Below are positions 1 through 6,571 of a stretch of DNA of 42,652 nucleotides, one piece after another (the stretch's first letter is position 1; every line of letters starts with the position of its first letter). This stretch comes from Actinomycetes bacterium (GTDB lineage Bacteria; Actinomycetota; Actinomycetes; Actinomycetales; Cellulomonadaceae). The notes under the pieces were generated by a model that saw nothing but the letters and a program-made list of their open reading frames with translations, was not told where the DNA came from and searched no databases. Position numbers and translations under genes: made by a program. Location of the stretch: the NCBI GenBank assembly GCA_021793675.1, contig JAJYSG010000015.1, positions 1 to 42,652 of the forward strand, read 5' to 3'.

Positions 1-53
1 CCCTCAGCCCGATACAGCCGACGGATCTCAGCCCAGTCCTCCACGGTGATCAC
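1..53 (-). CDS. istA: IS21-family transposase IstA, N-terminal fragment at the window edge
   Basis: About 17 residues are visible from a GTG start at 53, reading VITVEDWAEIRRLYRAE. This matches the well-known N-terminus of IS21-type IstA transposases, where the segment leads into the HTH that binds the element ends. The catalytic DDE domain is beyond position 1, so intactness cannot be judged. The family assignment rests on this short segment together with the subterminal repeats at 74-111, and those two lines of evidence agree. Confidence 0.7.
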   Translation of the reverse strand, partial: MITVEDWAEIRRLYRAE

Positions 54-73
54 TCCCTCACTCTTCAGCGAAG

Positions 74-111
74 GGGGGTCAACTTTCGCCCGGCGCCAGG
101 GGGTCAGTGTT
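74..111 (-). repeat. IS21 subterminal transposase-binding repeats
   Basis: GGGGGTCAACTTT at 74-86 and GGGGGTCAGTGTT at 99-111 (plus strand) are direct copies 25 bp apart between the element end and istA. Multiple subterminal repeats of this type are typical of IS21-family ends and are thought to be transposase-binding sites. The TCA at 79-81 in the inner copy supplies a stop codon for the gene truncated by the insertion. Confidence 0.65.
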
Positions 112-126
112 CACGCGGCATCGACA

Positions 127-441
127 GTTGGAGGCGATGATCGCCGCCACGAGGAAGAGCGCTGGGTCCAGAGCGACCTCGATGCGCGACGCCGCGATCT
201 TGGCCAGCGCAGGCAGAGCGGCGTAACTGGCAGGCGACACGCTCCCCTGGTGGTAGAGCCTCTGCCACAGTTCCTGCCACGCCACAGCGTTCCAGTCGGC
301 CGTTGCTGCCGCATCACGCAGGAGCGCCGGGATGTCGGCCGCGCTGCCATACACGTCGCGCAAGGCTGCCCAGTCGGTCACGAGCGACAGCCAACCACTG
401 CCGCGGCACCTCAAGGATGCTTTCGACTCTGGCCGCGCCAC
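127..441 (-). pseudogene. HEAT-like hypothetical gene truncated by IS21
   Basis: A GTG start at 441 gives about 105 residues of native sequence. Its core, around WQELWQRLYHQGSVSPASYA and ALPALAKIA, resembles a family of roughly 280-residue actinobacterial hypothetical proteins with HEAT-like helices. After residues LFLVAAIIASN the frame runs into the IS terminus at 126 (Cys-Arg-Cys-Arg) and stops at 79 inside the IS. The C-terminal part is therefore lost or lies beyond the element. An internal GTG at 381 (VTDWAALRD) would also suit the family N-terminus. No function is known to me. The gene is divergent from the RHH gene with only 24 bp between starts. Confidence 0.65.
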
Positions 442-451
442 GCCTTTTCGT

Positions 452-468
452 CATACGATATGTGTATG
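452..468 (+). promoter_or_regulatory. Leaderless promoter with palindromic operator of the RHH gene
   Basis: TACGAT at 454-459 fits the actinobacterial -10 (TANNNT). It ends exactly 6 nt before the ATG at 466, which suggests transcription starts on the start codon. CATAC (452-456) and GTATG (464-468) form an inverted repeat with a 7-nt centre over the -10 and start. That is a natural place for a ribbon-helix-helix protein to repress itself. Autoregulation is inferred. Confidence 0.55.
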
Positions 469-699
469 GTGAGCGACGACCAGATCCAGAAGTGGGCCGA
501 CGAGGCCGAGGCAGGCTACGACGTCGACGCTCTGAAGCGTCGAGGGCGCGGACGCCCGGGCCGCGGCGCGGAGCCAATGCAGGTCGTGGCTGTCCGGCTG
601 ACGGCTGAGGAGCTCGACGCCCTCGACGCCGCGGCGGCGAAGCAGGACATGACCCGCTCCGAGGCGATCCGGGCCGCGCTTGCCCACTTCGCTGCGTGA
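466..699 (+). CDS. Ribbon-helix-helix (CopG/MetJ-type) small regulator, possible orphan antitoxin
   Basis: The protein has 77 residues. The C-terminal half has the RHH pattern: a beta strand (MQVVAVRLTAEELDAL), a first helix, then DMTRSEAIRAALAHF, whose TRSEAIR is the classical second-helix N-cap. The N-terminal half is acidic and helical, with an R/G-rich linker. ATG 466 is preferred over ATG 460 because a TANNNT hexamer ends 6 nt upstream, and there is no Shine-Dalgarno. Such proteins are commonly antitoxins that repress their own operon. No toxin gene follows, since the next gene is convergent and ends at 734. A partnership with the IS-broken divergent gene is possible but unproven. Confidence 0.75.
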   Translation: MVSDDQIQKWADEAEAGYDVDALKRRGRGRPGRGAEPMQVVAVRLTAEELDALDAAAAKQDMTRSEAIRAALAHFAA

Positions 700-733
700 G
701 GGTCCACCGCAGCGCGCTCAAGCCCGTGCCAAG

Positions 734-1507
734 TCAGCTACGCCGGCGGGCGAACGGGCTCGACGTCGTCGGCCTCGCTTCCGGCGGCGGCGCCAACGCG
801 AGCCGAAGGCGAGCGATCCCCGCTTCCGCGCCGTCGACGCCTGCCCAGCTCCGCGGATCGGCCGCCAACGCTGCGAGAGCAGCGTCGAGGTACTCCCTGT
901 CGCGGCGGCCTGCCTGATCGACGTGATCGGCCGGGCGCAGGAGCGTCGTCAGCACGGCGAAGTCCACGAGGTGCCGGGTCCTCGCGCGATCCAGGACCAC
1001 CGAGTGCGCCGCGGCCTTCGCGACCAGGGCCCCGAGAAGGTTCGGTCGCCGGACGAGACCCGTGCGTCCACCGAGGGCGACCTCGACCACCTCCGTCCGC
1101 TCGAGCGCCTGCTGCGCTCCGGGCGTCTCGATCGTCGTGCCACCGGATACCCCACGCCGGCCCGCCGCCTTCTCCCCGAGGTGCCGGGGAATCAGGACGT
1201 CGATCTCGCCGGCGCCGCGCCGCCACCGGTGCTGGTGGCCCTGCCAGGACTCCCCCGCCGACACGAAGCCGACGTCGGTCAGAGCCGACGTGAAGGTGTG
1301 CAGCACCCCGGGTTCGGCGCGCACGTCGAGAACGGCGTCAACGTCGTCGGTCGGGCGCGCCGGGGCGACGCCCCGCTCGACGCAGTGCAGCTGGACCATC
1401 TGCCCACCGACGAGGGTCCACCCGGTCGGATGCCGCTCGGCCACGTCAAGGAGCCCGCTCCACGCCTCGGCCTGGGCCGGCGTCATCGGTGGCAGGACCA
1501 CGGTCAT
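734..1507 (-). CDS. AbiEii/MenT-like nucleotidyltransferase, candidate toxin
   Basis: The protein has 257 residues. It carries the DNA polymerase beta-type nucleotidyltransferase signature: GG at 34-35 (TLVGGQMVQLH), a DVD pair at D55 and D57 (PTDDVDAVLDV) and a third carboxylate at D103 (EIDVLIP). Downstream, K164 and D182 (RHLVDFAVL) match the second conserved block of AbiEii-family toxins. Known relatives transfer nucleotides to tRNA acceptor ends or other targets and act as toxins in AbiE or MenAT systems. ATG 1507 overlaps the stop of the upstream HTH gene (ATGA), so the two are translationally coupled. A longer reading from 1537 is rejected because the overlap explains the start. Substrate and toxicity are inferred from family only. 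Confidence 0.75.
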   Translation of the reverse strand: MTVVLPPMTPAQAEAWSGLLDVAERHPTGWTLVGGQMVQLHCVERGVAPARPTDDVDAVLDVRAEPGVLHTFTSALTDVGFVSAGESWQGHQHRWRRGAGEIDVLIPRHLGEKAAGRRGVSGGTTIETPGAQQALERTEVVEVALGGRTGLVRRPNLLGALVAKAAAHSVVLDRARTRHLVDFAVLTTLLRPADHVDQAGRRDREYLDAALAALAADPRSWAGVDGAEAGIARLRLALAPPPEARPTTSSPFARRRS

Positions 1508-2169
1508 GCGTCCTCGCCCCGACGTGCCGCCGCCCACTCTCCGATGAGGTCGCGGGCGCGGGCGCGCTCGCGCGGCCCGTCGTGGTCGGCGAGGTCGGCG
1601 GCGACCAGGAGGAGGGGTACCGGGACCTCCGGGAGCAGCGGGGCTACGTGGAGAACGACGTTCGCGCTCGGCCCGGCGTCGACCAGGAGGTGGTCACGCA
1701 GGACGGCCTCGGCGACGTCGGCCAGCACATAGCCTTCGACGTCGCCGGCGGCGGACAGCCCCGCGCGCTCATCGGACACCCCCGAGAGGACCACGCGGGC
1801 GTCCATGCGAAGCGCTTGCGCATCCGGAGCCGAGAGTCGGCGCCGGTCTGCCCGCGAGGCGAGCCACGAGCACAGCAGCAGCTCTGGTTCGTCGTCGGCG
1901 ACAAGACGCTCGAGCGCTCGTCGAAGGCGGTGGGCCTCCTGGGGCTCGACCCAGCCGGGCTTGCCTCCGTCGCTCAGGACGACCAGCGCCCACGCCATCC
2001 GCGGACTCATCGGGCGGCTGCGCCGCGGCGCGCTGGGCAACGAGGTGGCGTCCACCAGCCAGCGGCCGCCGACCTGGCGAGCGCGGATGCGCCCCTCGGC
2101 GGCGAGCCTGCGGGCGCGCGCCACCGACACACCCATCACTCGGGCGACCTCGGCAACGCCGATCTCCAT
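1504..2169 (-). CDS. Excisionase/MerR-type HTH protein, candidate antitoxin of the nucleotidyltransferase
   Basis: The protein has 221 residues. Residues 1-45 form an HTH_17-like winged helix (EVARVMGVSVARARRLAAEG, then the wing IRARQVGGRWLVDATSL). Residues 50-221 form a helical and strand-rich C-terminal domain that I do not recognise firmly. It sits first in a two-gene operon and overlaps the nucleotidyltransferase by ATGA, the usual order of antitoxin then toxin. Standard AbiEi antitoxins have a different winged-helix N-terminus, so this may be a divergent version. The ATG at 2169 has no Shine-Dalgarno but lies 7 nt from a TANNNT box, indicating a leaderless mRNA. Codon use is like the neighbours. 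Confidence 0.7.
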   Translation of the reverse strand: MEIGVAEVARVMGVSVARARRLAAEGRIRARQVGGRWLVDATSLPSAPRRSRPMSPRMAWALVVLSDGGKPGWVEPQEAHRLRRALERLVADDEPELLLCSWLASRADRRRLSAPDAQALRMDARVVLSGVSDERAGLSAAGDVEGYVLADVAEAVLRDHLLVDAGPSANVVLHVAPLLPEVPVPLLLVAADLADHDGPRERARARDLIGEWAAARRGEDA

Positions 2170-2176
2170 AAGCACA

Positions 2177-2207
2177 ACGGTAGCGGTGGCGCTATAGATG
2201 TGTCTAT
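2177..2207 (-). promoter_or_regulatory. Promoter and palindromic operator of the HTH-nucleotidyltransferase operon
   Basis: On the minus strand TAGACA (2206-2201, 5/6 to TTGACA) and TACCGT (2182-2177) are separated by 18 nt, and the -10 ends 7 nt before ATG 2169. An inverted repeat ATAGA-N4-TCTAT at 2194-2207 covers the -35. This locally AT-rich palindrome stands out in the GC-rich surroundings and would suit repression by the HTH protein. Binding is inferred. Confidence 0.55.
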
Positions 2208-2406
2208 GCGCACTGGATCGGCCGCTGGGAGGGCGACCGAACGCTACCGCCGGGCATCGTTCACGATCGTCCGTCCCCGTCCTTGACGGGCCGTCCACGT
2301 CCTGAGACAAGTCGCTGACCACGCTGACCAATGCCCGGCAAATCGGACACCAGCCCCGGCCGCGGCCGAGGCGTCGATCCAGCCTCTGACCTGCACAAAC
2401 ACCCTG

Positions 2407-2479
2407 TGCGCCTGAGCGGATTCGAACCGCCGACACCCGCTTTAGGAGAGCGGTGCTCTATCCCCTGAGCTACAGGCGC
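2407..2479 (-). tRNA. tRNA-Arg (anticodon CCT)
   Basis: On the minus strand the 7-bp acceptor stem is GCGCCTG with CAGGCGC and discriminator A at 2407. TAGCTC marks the D arm, the anticodon stem CCGCT/AGCGG holds the loop CTCCTAA (anticodon CCT, codon AGG), and GGTTCGAATCC forms the T arm. No CCA is encoded. Its 3' end faces the accessory stretch at 1-2406, a common arrangement for integrated elements. The 237 bp between it and the HTH gene start hold that gene's promoter and nothing else I can identify. Confidence 0.95.
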
Positions 2480-2602
2480 GTCGGGCGTTGCCGCCCGCGC
2501 GTCCGCCGGCCGGGGCCGTGCGGACGACGACGAGCCTACCGGCGCCCCACCCCCGGCGGAGCCCCGGTCACCGGCGCGGGCAGAGGCCCCAACCGCCATC
2601 TG

Positions 2603-2631
2603 TTGACAGCGCTCCCACCCGGGGCGAGCCT
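2603..2631 (+). promoter_or_regulatory. Cellulase promoter overlapped by a CelR/CebR-type operator
   Basis: TTGACA at 2603-2608 is a perfect -35. A weak -10 (GAGCCT, 2626-2631) lies 17 nt downstream. The 14-mer at 2604-2617 matches TGGGAGCGCTCCCA, the published CelR/CebR operator of Thermobifida and Streptomyces, at 12 of 14 positions and covers the -35. A LacI-family repressor bound here would block RNA polymerase, with cello-oligosaccharide as the expected inducer. No celR/cebR gene is in the window. Confidence 0.6.
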
Positions 2632-2732
2632 GGTCGGCATCGGGGGCGCTCCACAACGCAGTGCACCGGCGCCACCGGGCAAGGGAATCGAAATCCACCC
2701 GTCGGCGCACGCTCGCGCCGGCCTTGTGAGAG

Positions 2733-2746
2733 TGGGAGCGTTCTCA
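2733..2746 (+). promoter_or_regulatory. Second CelR/CebR-type operator over the cellulase ribosome-binding site
   Basis: TGGGAGCGTTCTCA matches the 14-bp operator TGGGAGCGCTCCCA at 12 of 14 positions. It includes the GGGAG Shine-Dalgarno (2734-2738) and ends on the A of the ATG at 2746. It would act as a roadblock or cooperate with the site 129 bp upstream. The function is inferred from the motif. Confidence 0.55.
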
Positions 2747-4050
2747 TGGCTGGACCAGCAACGAAGCTCGTCAGCATCGCGGCAGCCGCCGCCCTCGTCG
2801 TCCTGGCCGCCGGGCCCGCCGCGGCGTGCCGCACGCCGGACCCCGCCGGCAACCCGCTGCAGCCGGGCGCCCGGCTGTACGTCAACCCGCACAGCACCAC
2901 GGCCCAGGCGGCCGCCAAGCTCCGCGGCCCGGCGTGGCCCGGCAGTCCCAAGGCCGACGCCCAGCTGCTCGCGCGGTTCCCCTCCGCCACGTGGTTCACG
3001 GGCGGCACGCCCCGCAAGGTCCAGCAGGACGTCGCCACGGTGGTGCGGGGCGCGCAGAAGGCCCGCGCCGTCCCGGTGCTCGTCGCCTACGACACCTCCA
3101 ACCGCGACTGCGGCCAGTACTCCGCGGGCGGCGCGCAGACCACCGCCGAGTACGAGGCGTGGATCGACGGCCTGGCCGCCGGCATCGGCAACGCCCCGGC
3201 CGCCGTCATCCTCGAGCCGGACGGCCTCGGGCTCATCCCCAACTACGTGAGCAAGATCGACGGCAGCTCCAACTGCACCATCGCCGGCGTGGACCCGGCG
3301 CAGCGCTTCACGCAGCTCGGCTATGCGATCGACCGGCTGAAGCGGGGCCGGCACACCGCGGTGTACCTCGATGCCACCCACACCGGCTGGCAGAACGTCG
3401 GCGAGTCCGCCCAGCGGCTGCTCGAGGCCGGCGTGCAGCGTGCGGACGGCTTCTTCCTCGACGTCTCCAACTACCAGTACAGCGCGAACCTCGTCGACTA
3501 CGGCACGTGGATCTCGGACTGCATCGCCCTGGCGGAGCGTGACAGCGCCGCCGACCCGACGGCCTACGACTTCGGCGGCAACTGTGGCAACCAGTACTGG
3601 GACGGCGGGCCGGCGACGAGCTGGGCCGGTGCCGGTCTGGACAACACGAGGGTCTGGAGCAGCCAGCCGTACAGCGGCACGGCGACGGACCTCACATGGA
3701 ACACCGTGGGCATCGACTCCCGCTACGCCGCGGCGCTGGGCACCACCACGGCCACCACGCACTTCGTCATCGACACCAGCCGCAACGGCCAGGGCCCGTG
3801 GGTGGGCACGCTCGACTGGTGCAACCCGCCGGGCCGGGGCCTCGGGCTGCGGCCGACGACGACCACGGGCAACCCGCTCGTCGACGCCTACCTCTGGGTG
3901 AAGGTGCCGGGCGAGTCCGACGGCCAGTGCGACCGCTCCGGCACGGGGACGGACCCGGAGTGGGGCGGCATCGTCGACCCGGCCGCCGGGGCGTGGTTCC
4001 CGGCGCAGGCGCACCAGCTCATCGCGCTGGCCAGCCCCGCGCTGACCTAG
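2746..4050 (+). CDS. Secreted glycoside hydrolase family 6 cellulase (endoglucanase-type)
   Basis: The protein has 434 residues. A signal peptide (1-27, Ala-rich, cut near AAA-CRT) leads directly into a GH6 catalytic domain. No carbohydrate-binding module or linker is present. Landmarks are RDCGQ (D121), ILEPDGLG (D159, the family's general acid), YLDATHTGW (D209), DVSNYQY, FVIDTSRNGQGPW, DWCNPPGRGLG and PGESDGQCD (D392, equivalent to the proposed base). GH6 enzymes hydrolyse beta-1,4-glucan with inversion. The segment before D121 reads YDTSNRDC, where many members have a proline. GGGAG lies 7 nt before ATG 2746. Two CelR-like operators suggest induction by cellobiose. An exo-acting mode cannot be excluded without loop analysis. 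Confidence 0.92.
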   Translation: MAGPATKLVSIAAAAALVVLAAGPAAACRTPDPAGNPLQPGARLYVNPHSTTAQAAAKLRGPAWPGSPKADAQLLARFPSATWFTGGTPRKVQQDVATVVRGAQKARAVPVLVAYDTSNRDCGQYSAGGAQTTAEYEAWIDGLAAGIGNAPAAVILEPDGLGLIPNYVSKIDGSSNCTIAGVDPAQRFTQLGYAIDRLKRGRHTAVYLDATHTGWQNVGESAQRLLEAGVQRADGFFLDVSNYQYSANLVDYGTWISDCIALAERDSAADPTAYDFGGNCGNQYWDGGPATSWAGAGLDNTRVWSSQPYSGTATDLTWNTVGIDSRYAAALGTTTATTHFVIDTSRNGQGPWVGTLDWCNPPGRGLGLRPTTTTGNPLVDAYLWVKVPGESDGQCDRSGTGTDPEWGGIVDPAAGAWFPAQAHQLIALASPALT

Positions 4051-4056
4051 CGGGAA

Positions 4057-4116
4057 CCGGACGGCGGCGGGGCCGGGCGCCAGGGAGTGACCTCGGCCCC
4101 GCCGCACGCCGTCCGG
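4057..4116 (+). terminator. Hairpin after the cellulase
   Basis: CCGGACGGCGGCGGGGCCG at 4057-4075 can pair with sequence at 4094-4116 (CGGCCCCGCCG...CGCCGTCCGG) with one short bulge. It begins 6 nt after the stop codon. There is no T tract, as is common in actinobacteria. Confidence 0.6.
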
Positions 4117-4198
4117 GCGCGCTCGTCGGCCGCACGACGAACCGTCCACCCAGGTCACCCGCCTGCGCCCCGGCCATTCCCCATGCGAGGATCGCGGC

Positions 4199-4654
4199 AT
4201 GACGACGAGCGAGGCGATCCCCGACCCGATGGCGAACTCGCATGACGCGCGCCTGTGGGTCGAACGGATCGGGCACCGCCGCTACACCGGCTACAACGAC
4301 CGCGGCGCCCGCGTCGAGATCGGCAACACCGGCGACGAGGGCGTGTTCGGCCCCGTCGAGCTCATGAAGATCGCGCTGGCGGGCTGCGCCGGCCTCACCG
4401 CCGACAACCCGCTGTCGCGCCGGCTCGGCGACGACGTGCCGGTGACCATCGAGGTCGGCGGCCCCACCGACGGGCCGCAGGACCGCGTCCCGGCGTTCGC
4501 CGAGCGCCTCGTCGTGGACCTGACGAGCCTGCCCGACGACGAACGGGAGCGGCTCCTCGTGGTGCTGGACCGTGCCATCACCGAGCACTGCACGGTCAGC
4601 CGCACGCTGCAGGCCGGCGCCACCGTGACCCTCACGGTCGCGGGCGAGGGCTGA
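4199..4654 (+). CDS. OsmC/Ohr-family peroxiredoxin-like protein
   Basis: The protein has 151 residues, a normal length for the family. The two conserved cysteines are present: C63 in LAGCAGLTAD at the start of the long helix, and C131 in ITEHCTVSRTL. GPVELMKIALAGC is the characteristic OsmC core. Members reduce organic hydroperoxides through these thiols in the cytoplasm. GAGGA lies 7 nt before ATG 4199. The next gene starts 5 nt after the stop, so the two are probably cotranscribed. Whether it acts as Ohr or as general OsmC cannot be settled by eye. Confidence 0.85.
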   Translation: MTTSEAIPDPMANSHDARLWVERIGHRRYTGYNDRGARVEIGNTGDEGVFGPVELMKIALAGCAGLTADNPLSRRLGDDVPVTIEVGGPTDGPQDRVPAFAERLVVDLTSLPDDERERLLVVLDRAITEHCTVSRTLQAGATVTLTVAGEG

Positions 4655-4659
4655 GCGTG

Positions 4660-5355
4660 ATGTCGCTGCTCGGCGCGGCCCTCGACAAGGCGGTCACCGT
4701 GCCGTCGGCGAACATCCACGCCCACGTGGCCACGGTCCGCCGGCGCAACCCCGAGGCGGACCCGCAGCAGCTGGTCCGGCTGCTGGAGAAGGAGTACCTC
4801 GGTGTGGTGGCCACCACCGGCGGCGCGGTCGGCGCGGCAGCCGCAGCGCCCAGCATCGGCACCGGCGTGGCCACCGCCCTGACCATCGGCGACGTGGCGA
4901 CGTTCTTCGGCGCGTCCGCCGCCTTCGCGCTGGCCGTGGCGTCGGTGCACGGCATCGACGTGCAGGACGCGGAGCGCCGCAAGGCCCTGCTCATGGCCAC
5001 GCTGCTGGGCGAGCCCGGCGCGGCGCTCGTCGGCGACGCCGCCGGCATCACCACCACGCGCGTGGCCCGCACGCTGCTGACGCGGATGCCGCTCGGCACC
5101 GTGCGCCGCGTCAACGCCCAGCTCGCCAGGCGACTGGTCAAACGCCAGACGGTCAAGCAGGGCAGCCTCGCGCTCGGCCGGCTCGCACCGTTCGGGATCG
5201 GGCTGCTCATCGGCGTGGTGGGCGGCCGGGCGCTGGGACGGACCGTGGTGGCCGGCGCGCGCAGCGCGTTCGGCCCGGCACCTGAGCGTTTCAGCCCCAC
5301 GCTCGAGCTGTCCCCGGGGACCAACCCGGCGCTGCCACCGGGCGCACCCGCCTAG
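4660..5355 (+). CDS. Conserved hypothetical protein with hydrophobic Gly/Ala-rich segments
   Basis: The protein has 231 residues from ATG 4660; an in-frame GTG at 4657 is an alternative. Hydrophobic stretches at about 48-90 (TTGGAVGAAAAAPSIGTGVA and following) and 175-195 (LAPFGIGLLIGVVGGRAL) suggest membrane association. Between them are Arg-rich amphipathic segments, and the C-terminus is Pro-rich. The central layout recalls EcsC-like membrane-associated proteins, but I cannot assign it firmly. It follows OsmC by 5 nt with its ribosome-binding site inside the osmC end, so the pair looks coupled. The function is unknown. Confidence 0.65.
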   Translation: MSLLGAALDKAVTVPSANIHAHVATVRRRNPEADPQQLVRLLEKEYLGVVATTGGAVGAAAAAPSIGTGVATALTIGDVATFFGASAAFALAVASVHGIDVQDAERRKALLMATLLGEPGAALVGDAAGITTTRVARTLLTRMPLGTVRRVNAQLARRLVKRQTVKQGSLALGRLAPFGIGLLIGVVGGRALGRTVVAGARSAFGPAPERFSPTLELSPGTNPALPPGAPA

Positions 5356-5458
5356 GACGAGCTGGTCCAGCGGCGCTCCACCGAACCCCACGGCACGTGC
5401 GCGTCCCGCGGACCGTGCACGTGCCGCGGCCGGGCACGCCGCCCGGCCGCGCGCGGCG

Positions 5459-6445
5459 TCACCAGCGGTGATGCACGTGGAAGCGGATCGACTCGTCGTA
5501 GATCCGCTTGAGCCCGTCCTGCGTCGCGTGGTCGAGCGGGAGCAGCTCGGCCGCCTCGGCGTTGCCGAGCGCCTGCTGCGGCGAGCGCGCCCCGGGGATC
5601 ACCACGGACACACCGGGCTGGTCGATCACCCACCGCAACGCCAGCTGCGCCGTGGTCGCCCCGGCCGGGGTGAACGTGGCTACCTCGCGCGCGGCGACGA
5701 CGCCCACCTCGAACGGCACGCCGGCGAACGTCTCGCCGACGTCGAACGCCTCGCCCTTCCGGTTGTACGTCCGGTGGTCCGAGGCGGCGAACGTGGTGTG
5801 CTCGTCGTACTTGCCGGTGAGCAGGCCGGACGCCAGCGGCACCCGCGCGATGATCCCCACGCCGGCCTCGCGGGCGGCGGGCAGCACCTGCTCGAGCGGC
5901 TTGCGCCGGAACACGTTGAGGATGATCTGCACCGTCGCGACGTTCGGCCGGGCGATGGCGAGCAGCGCCTCCTCGACGGTCTCCACGGACACGCCGTAGG
6001 CGGCGACGCGGCCCTCGGCGACGAGCGTGTCGAGGTCGTCGTACGTCTGCTGGCGCCGGTACACGTCGGTCGGCGGGCAGTGCAGCTGCACCAGGTCGAG
6101 CGTGTCGACGCCGAGGTTGGCCCGCGAGCGGTCGTTCCAGCGGCGGAAGCTGTCGAGCGCGTACGCGTCGGCGACGTGCGGGTCGGCGCGGCGGCCCATC
6201 TTCGTGGCCACCGTGATCCCCTCGCGCCCGCGCTCGGCCAGCACCCGGCCGACGAACGTCTCGCTGCGCCCGTCGCCGTAGACGTCGGCCGTGTCGAGGA
6301 ACGTCACCCCCGCGTCGAGCGCGGCGTTCAGCACGGCGCGCGCCGCGTCGTCGTCCACCTCGCCCCAGTCCCCGCCCAGCTGCCAGCAGCCGAGCCCGAC
6401 GACGCCCACGGAACGGCCGGTACGGCCCAGCACCCGAGTCTCCAT
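5459..6445 (-). CDS. Aldo/keto reductase
   Basis: The protein has 328 residues, a full-length AKR of the YajO/Tas-like group. The catalytic tetrad is visible: D51 and Y56 (FLDTADVYGDG), K82 (VATKMGRR) and H122 (LVQLHCPP). NADPH-binding elements occur near the C-terminus (VSVVIPGARSPQQALGNAEA). Members reduce aldehydes and ketones with NADPH, and the substrate here is unknown. ATG 6445 is preceded by TAGGTT (6458-6453) with a 7-nt gap, so the transcript is probably leaderless. It is divergent from the dimethylargininase-like gene. Confidence 0.88.
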   Translation of the reverse strand: METRVLGRTGRSVGVVGLGCWQLGGDWGEVDDDAARAVLNAALDAGVTFLDTADVYGDGRSETFVGRVLAERGREGITVATKMGRRADPHVADAYALDSFRRWNDRSRANLGVDTLDLVQLHCPPTDVYRRQQTYDDLDTLVAEGRVAAYGVSVETVEEALLAIARPNVATVQIILNVFRRKPLEQVLPAAREAGVGIIARVPLASGLLTGKYDEHTTFAASDHRTYNRKGEAFDVGETFAGVPFEVGVVAAREVATFTPAGATTAQLALRWVIDQPGVSVVIPGARSPQQALGNAEAAELLPLDHATQDGLKRIYDESIRFHVHHRW

Positions 6446-6452
6446 GCGAGCG

Positions 6453-6458
6453 AACCTA
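6453..6458 (-). promoter_or_regulatory. -10 element of the aldo/keto reductase gene (leaderless)
   Basis: TAGGTT on the minus strand fits TANNNT and ends 7 nt before ATG 6445. No Shine-Dalgarno is seen before this ATG. Confidence 0.5.
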
Positions 6459-6520
6459 CCGGGTGCGGTGCGCGGGGTCCGGCCGCCGACGCGCTGCTCG
6501 GGATCGGGTCGGGGACGTCG

Positions 6521-6526
6521 TAGGCT
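6521..6526 (+). promoter_or_regulatory. Candidate -10 of the dimethylargininase-like gene
   Basis: TAGGCT fits TANNNT. Transcription from about 6533 would give a leader of roughly 39 nt carrying the GAGGAG ribosome-binding site. No clear -35 box is seen. Confidence 0.35.
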
Positions 6527-6571
6527 CGCCCACGGCCACGACGACCGACGCGCGAACCGCCGAGGAGAACG

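Larger units (their letters stand above)
1..126 (-). mobile_element. IS21-family element, one end only
   Basis: The outer terminus lies at 126 and reads TGTCGATGCCGCG on the minus strand; TGT is the usual IS21-type end. Two subterminal repeats and the start of an IstA-like transposase follow in the order expected for the istA side of IS21. The rest of the element (main part of istA, istB, other terminus) is outside the window. The inner flank from 127 is the coding sequence of a disrupted gene, so the junction is visible to the base. The target duplication cannot be measured because only one end is present. Confidence 0.8.

Noticed and set aside
2170..2406. Attachment-site repeat of the tRNA 3' end within the window
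   Set aside because: I found no second copy of the tRNA 3' segment between 1 and 2406; it may lie outside.
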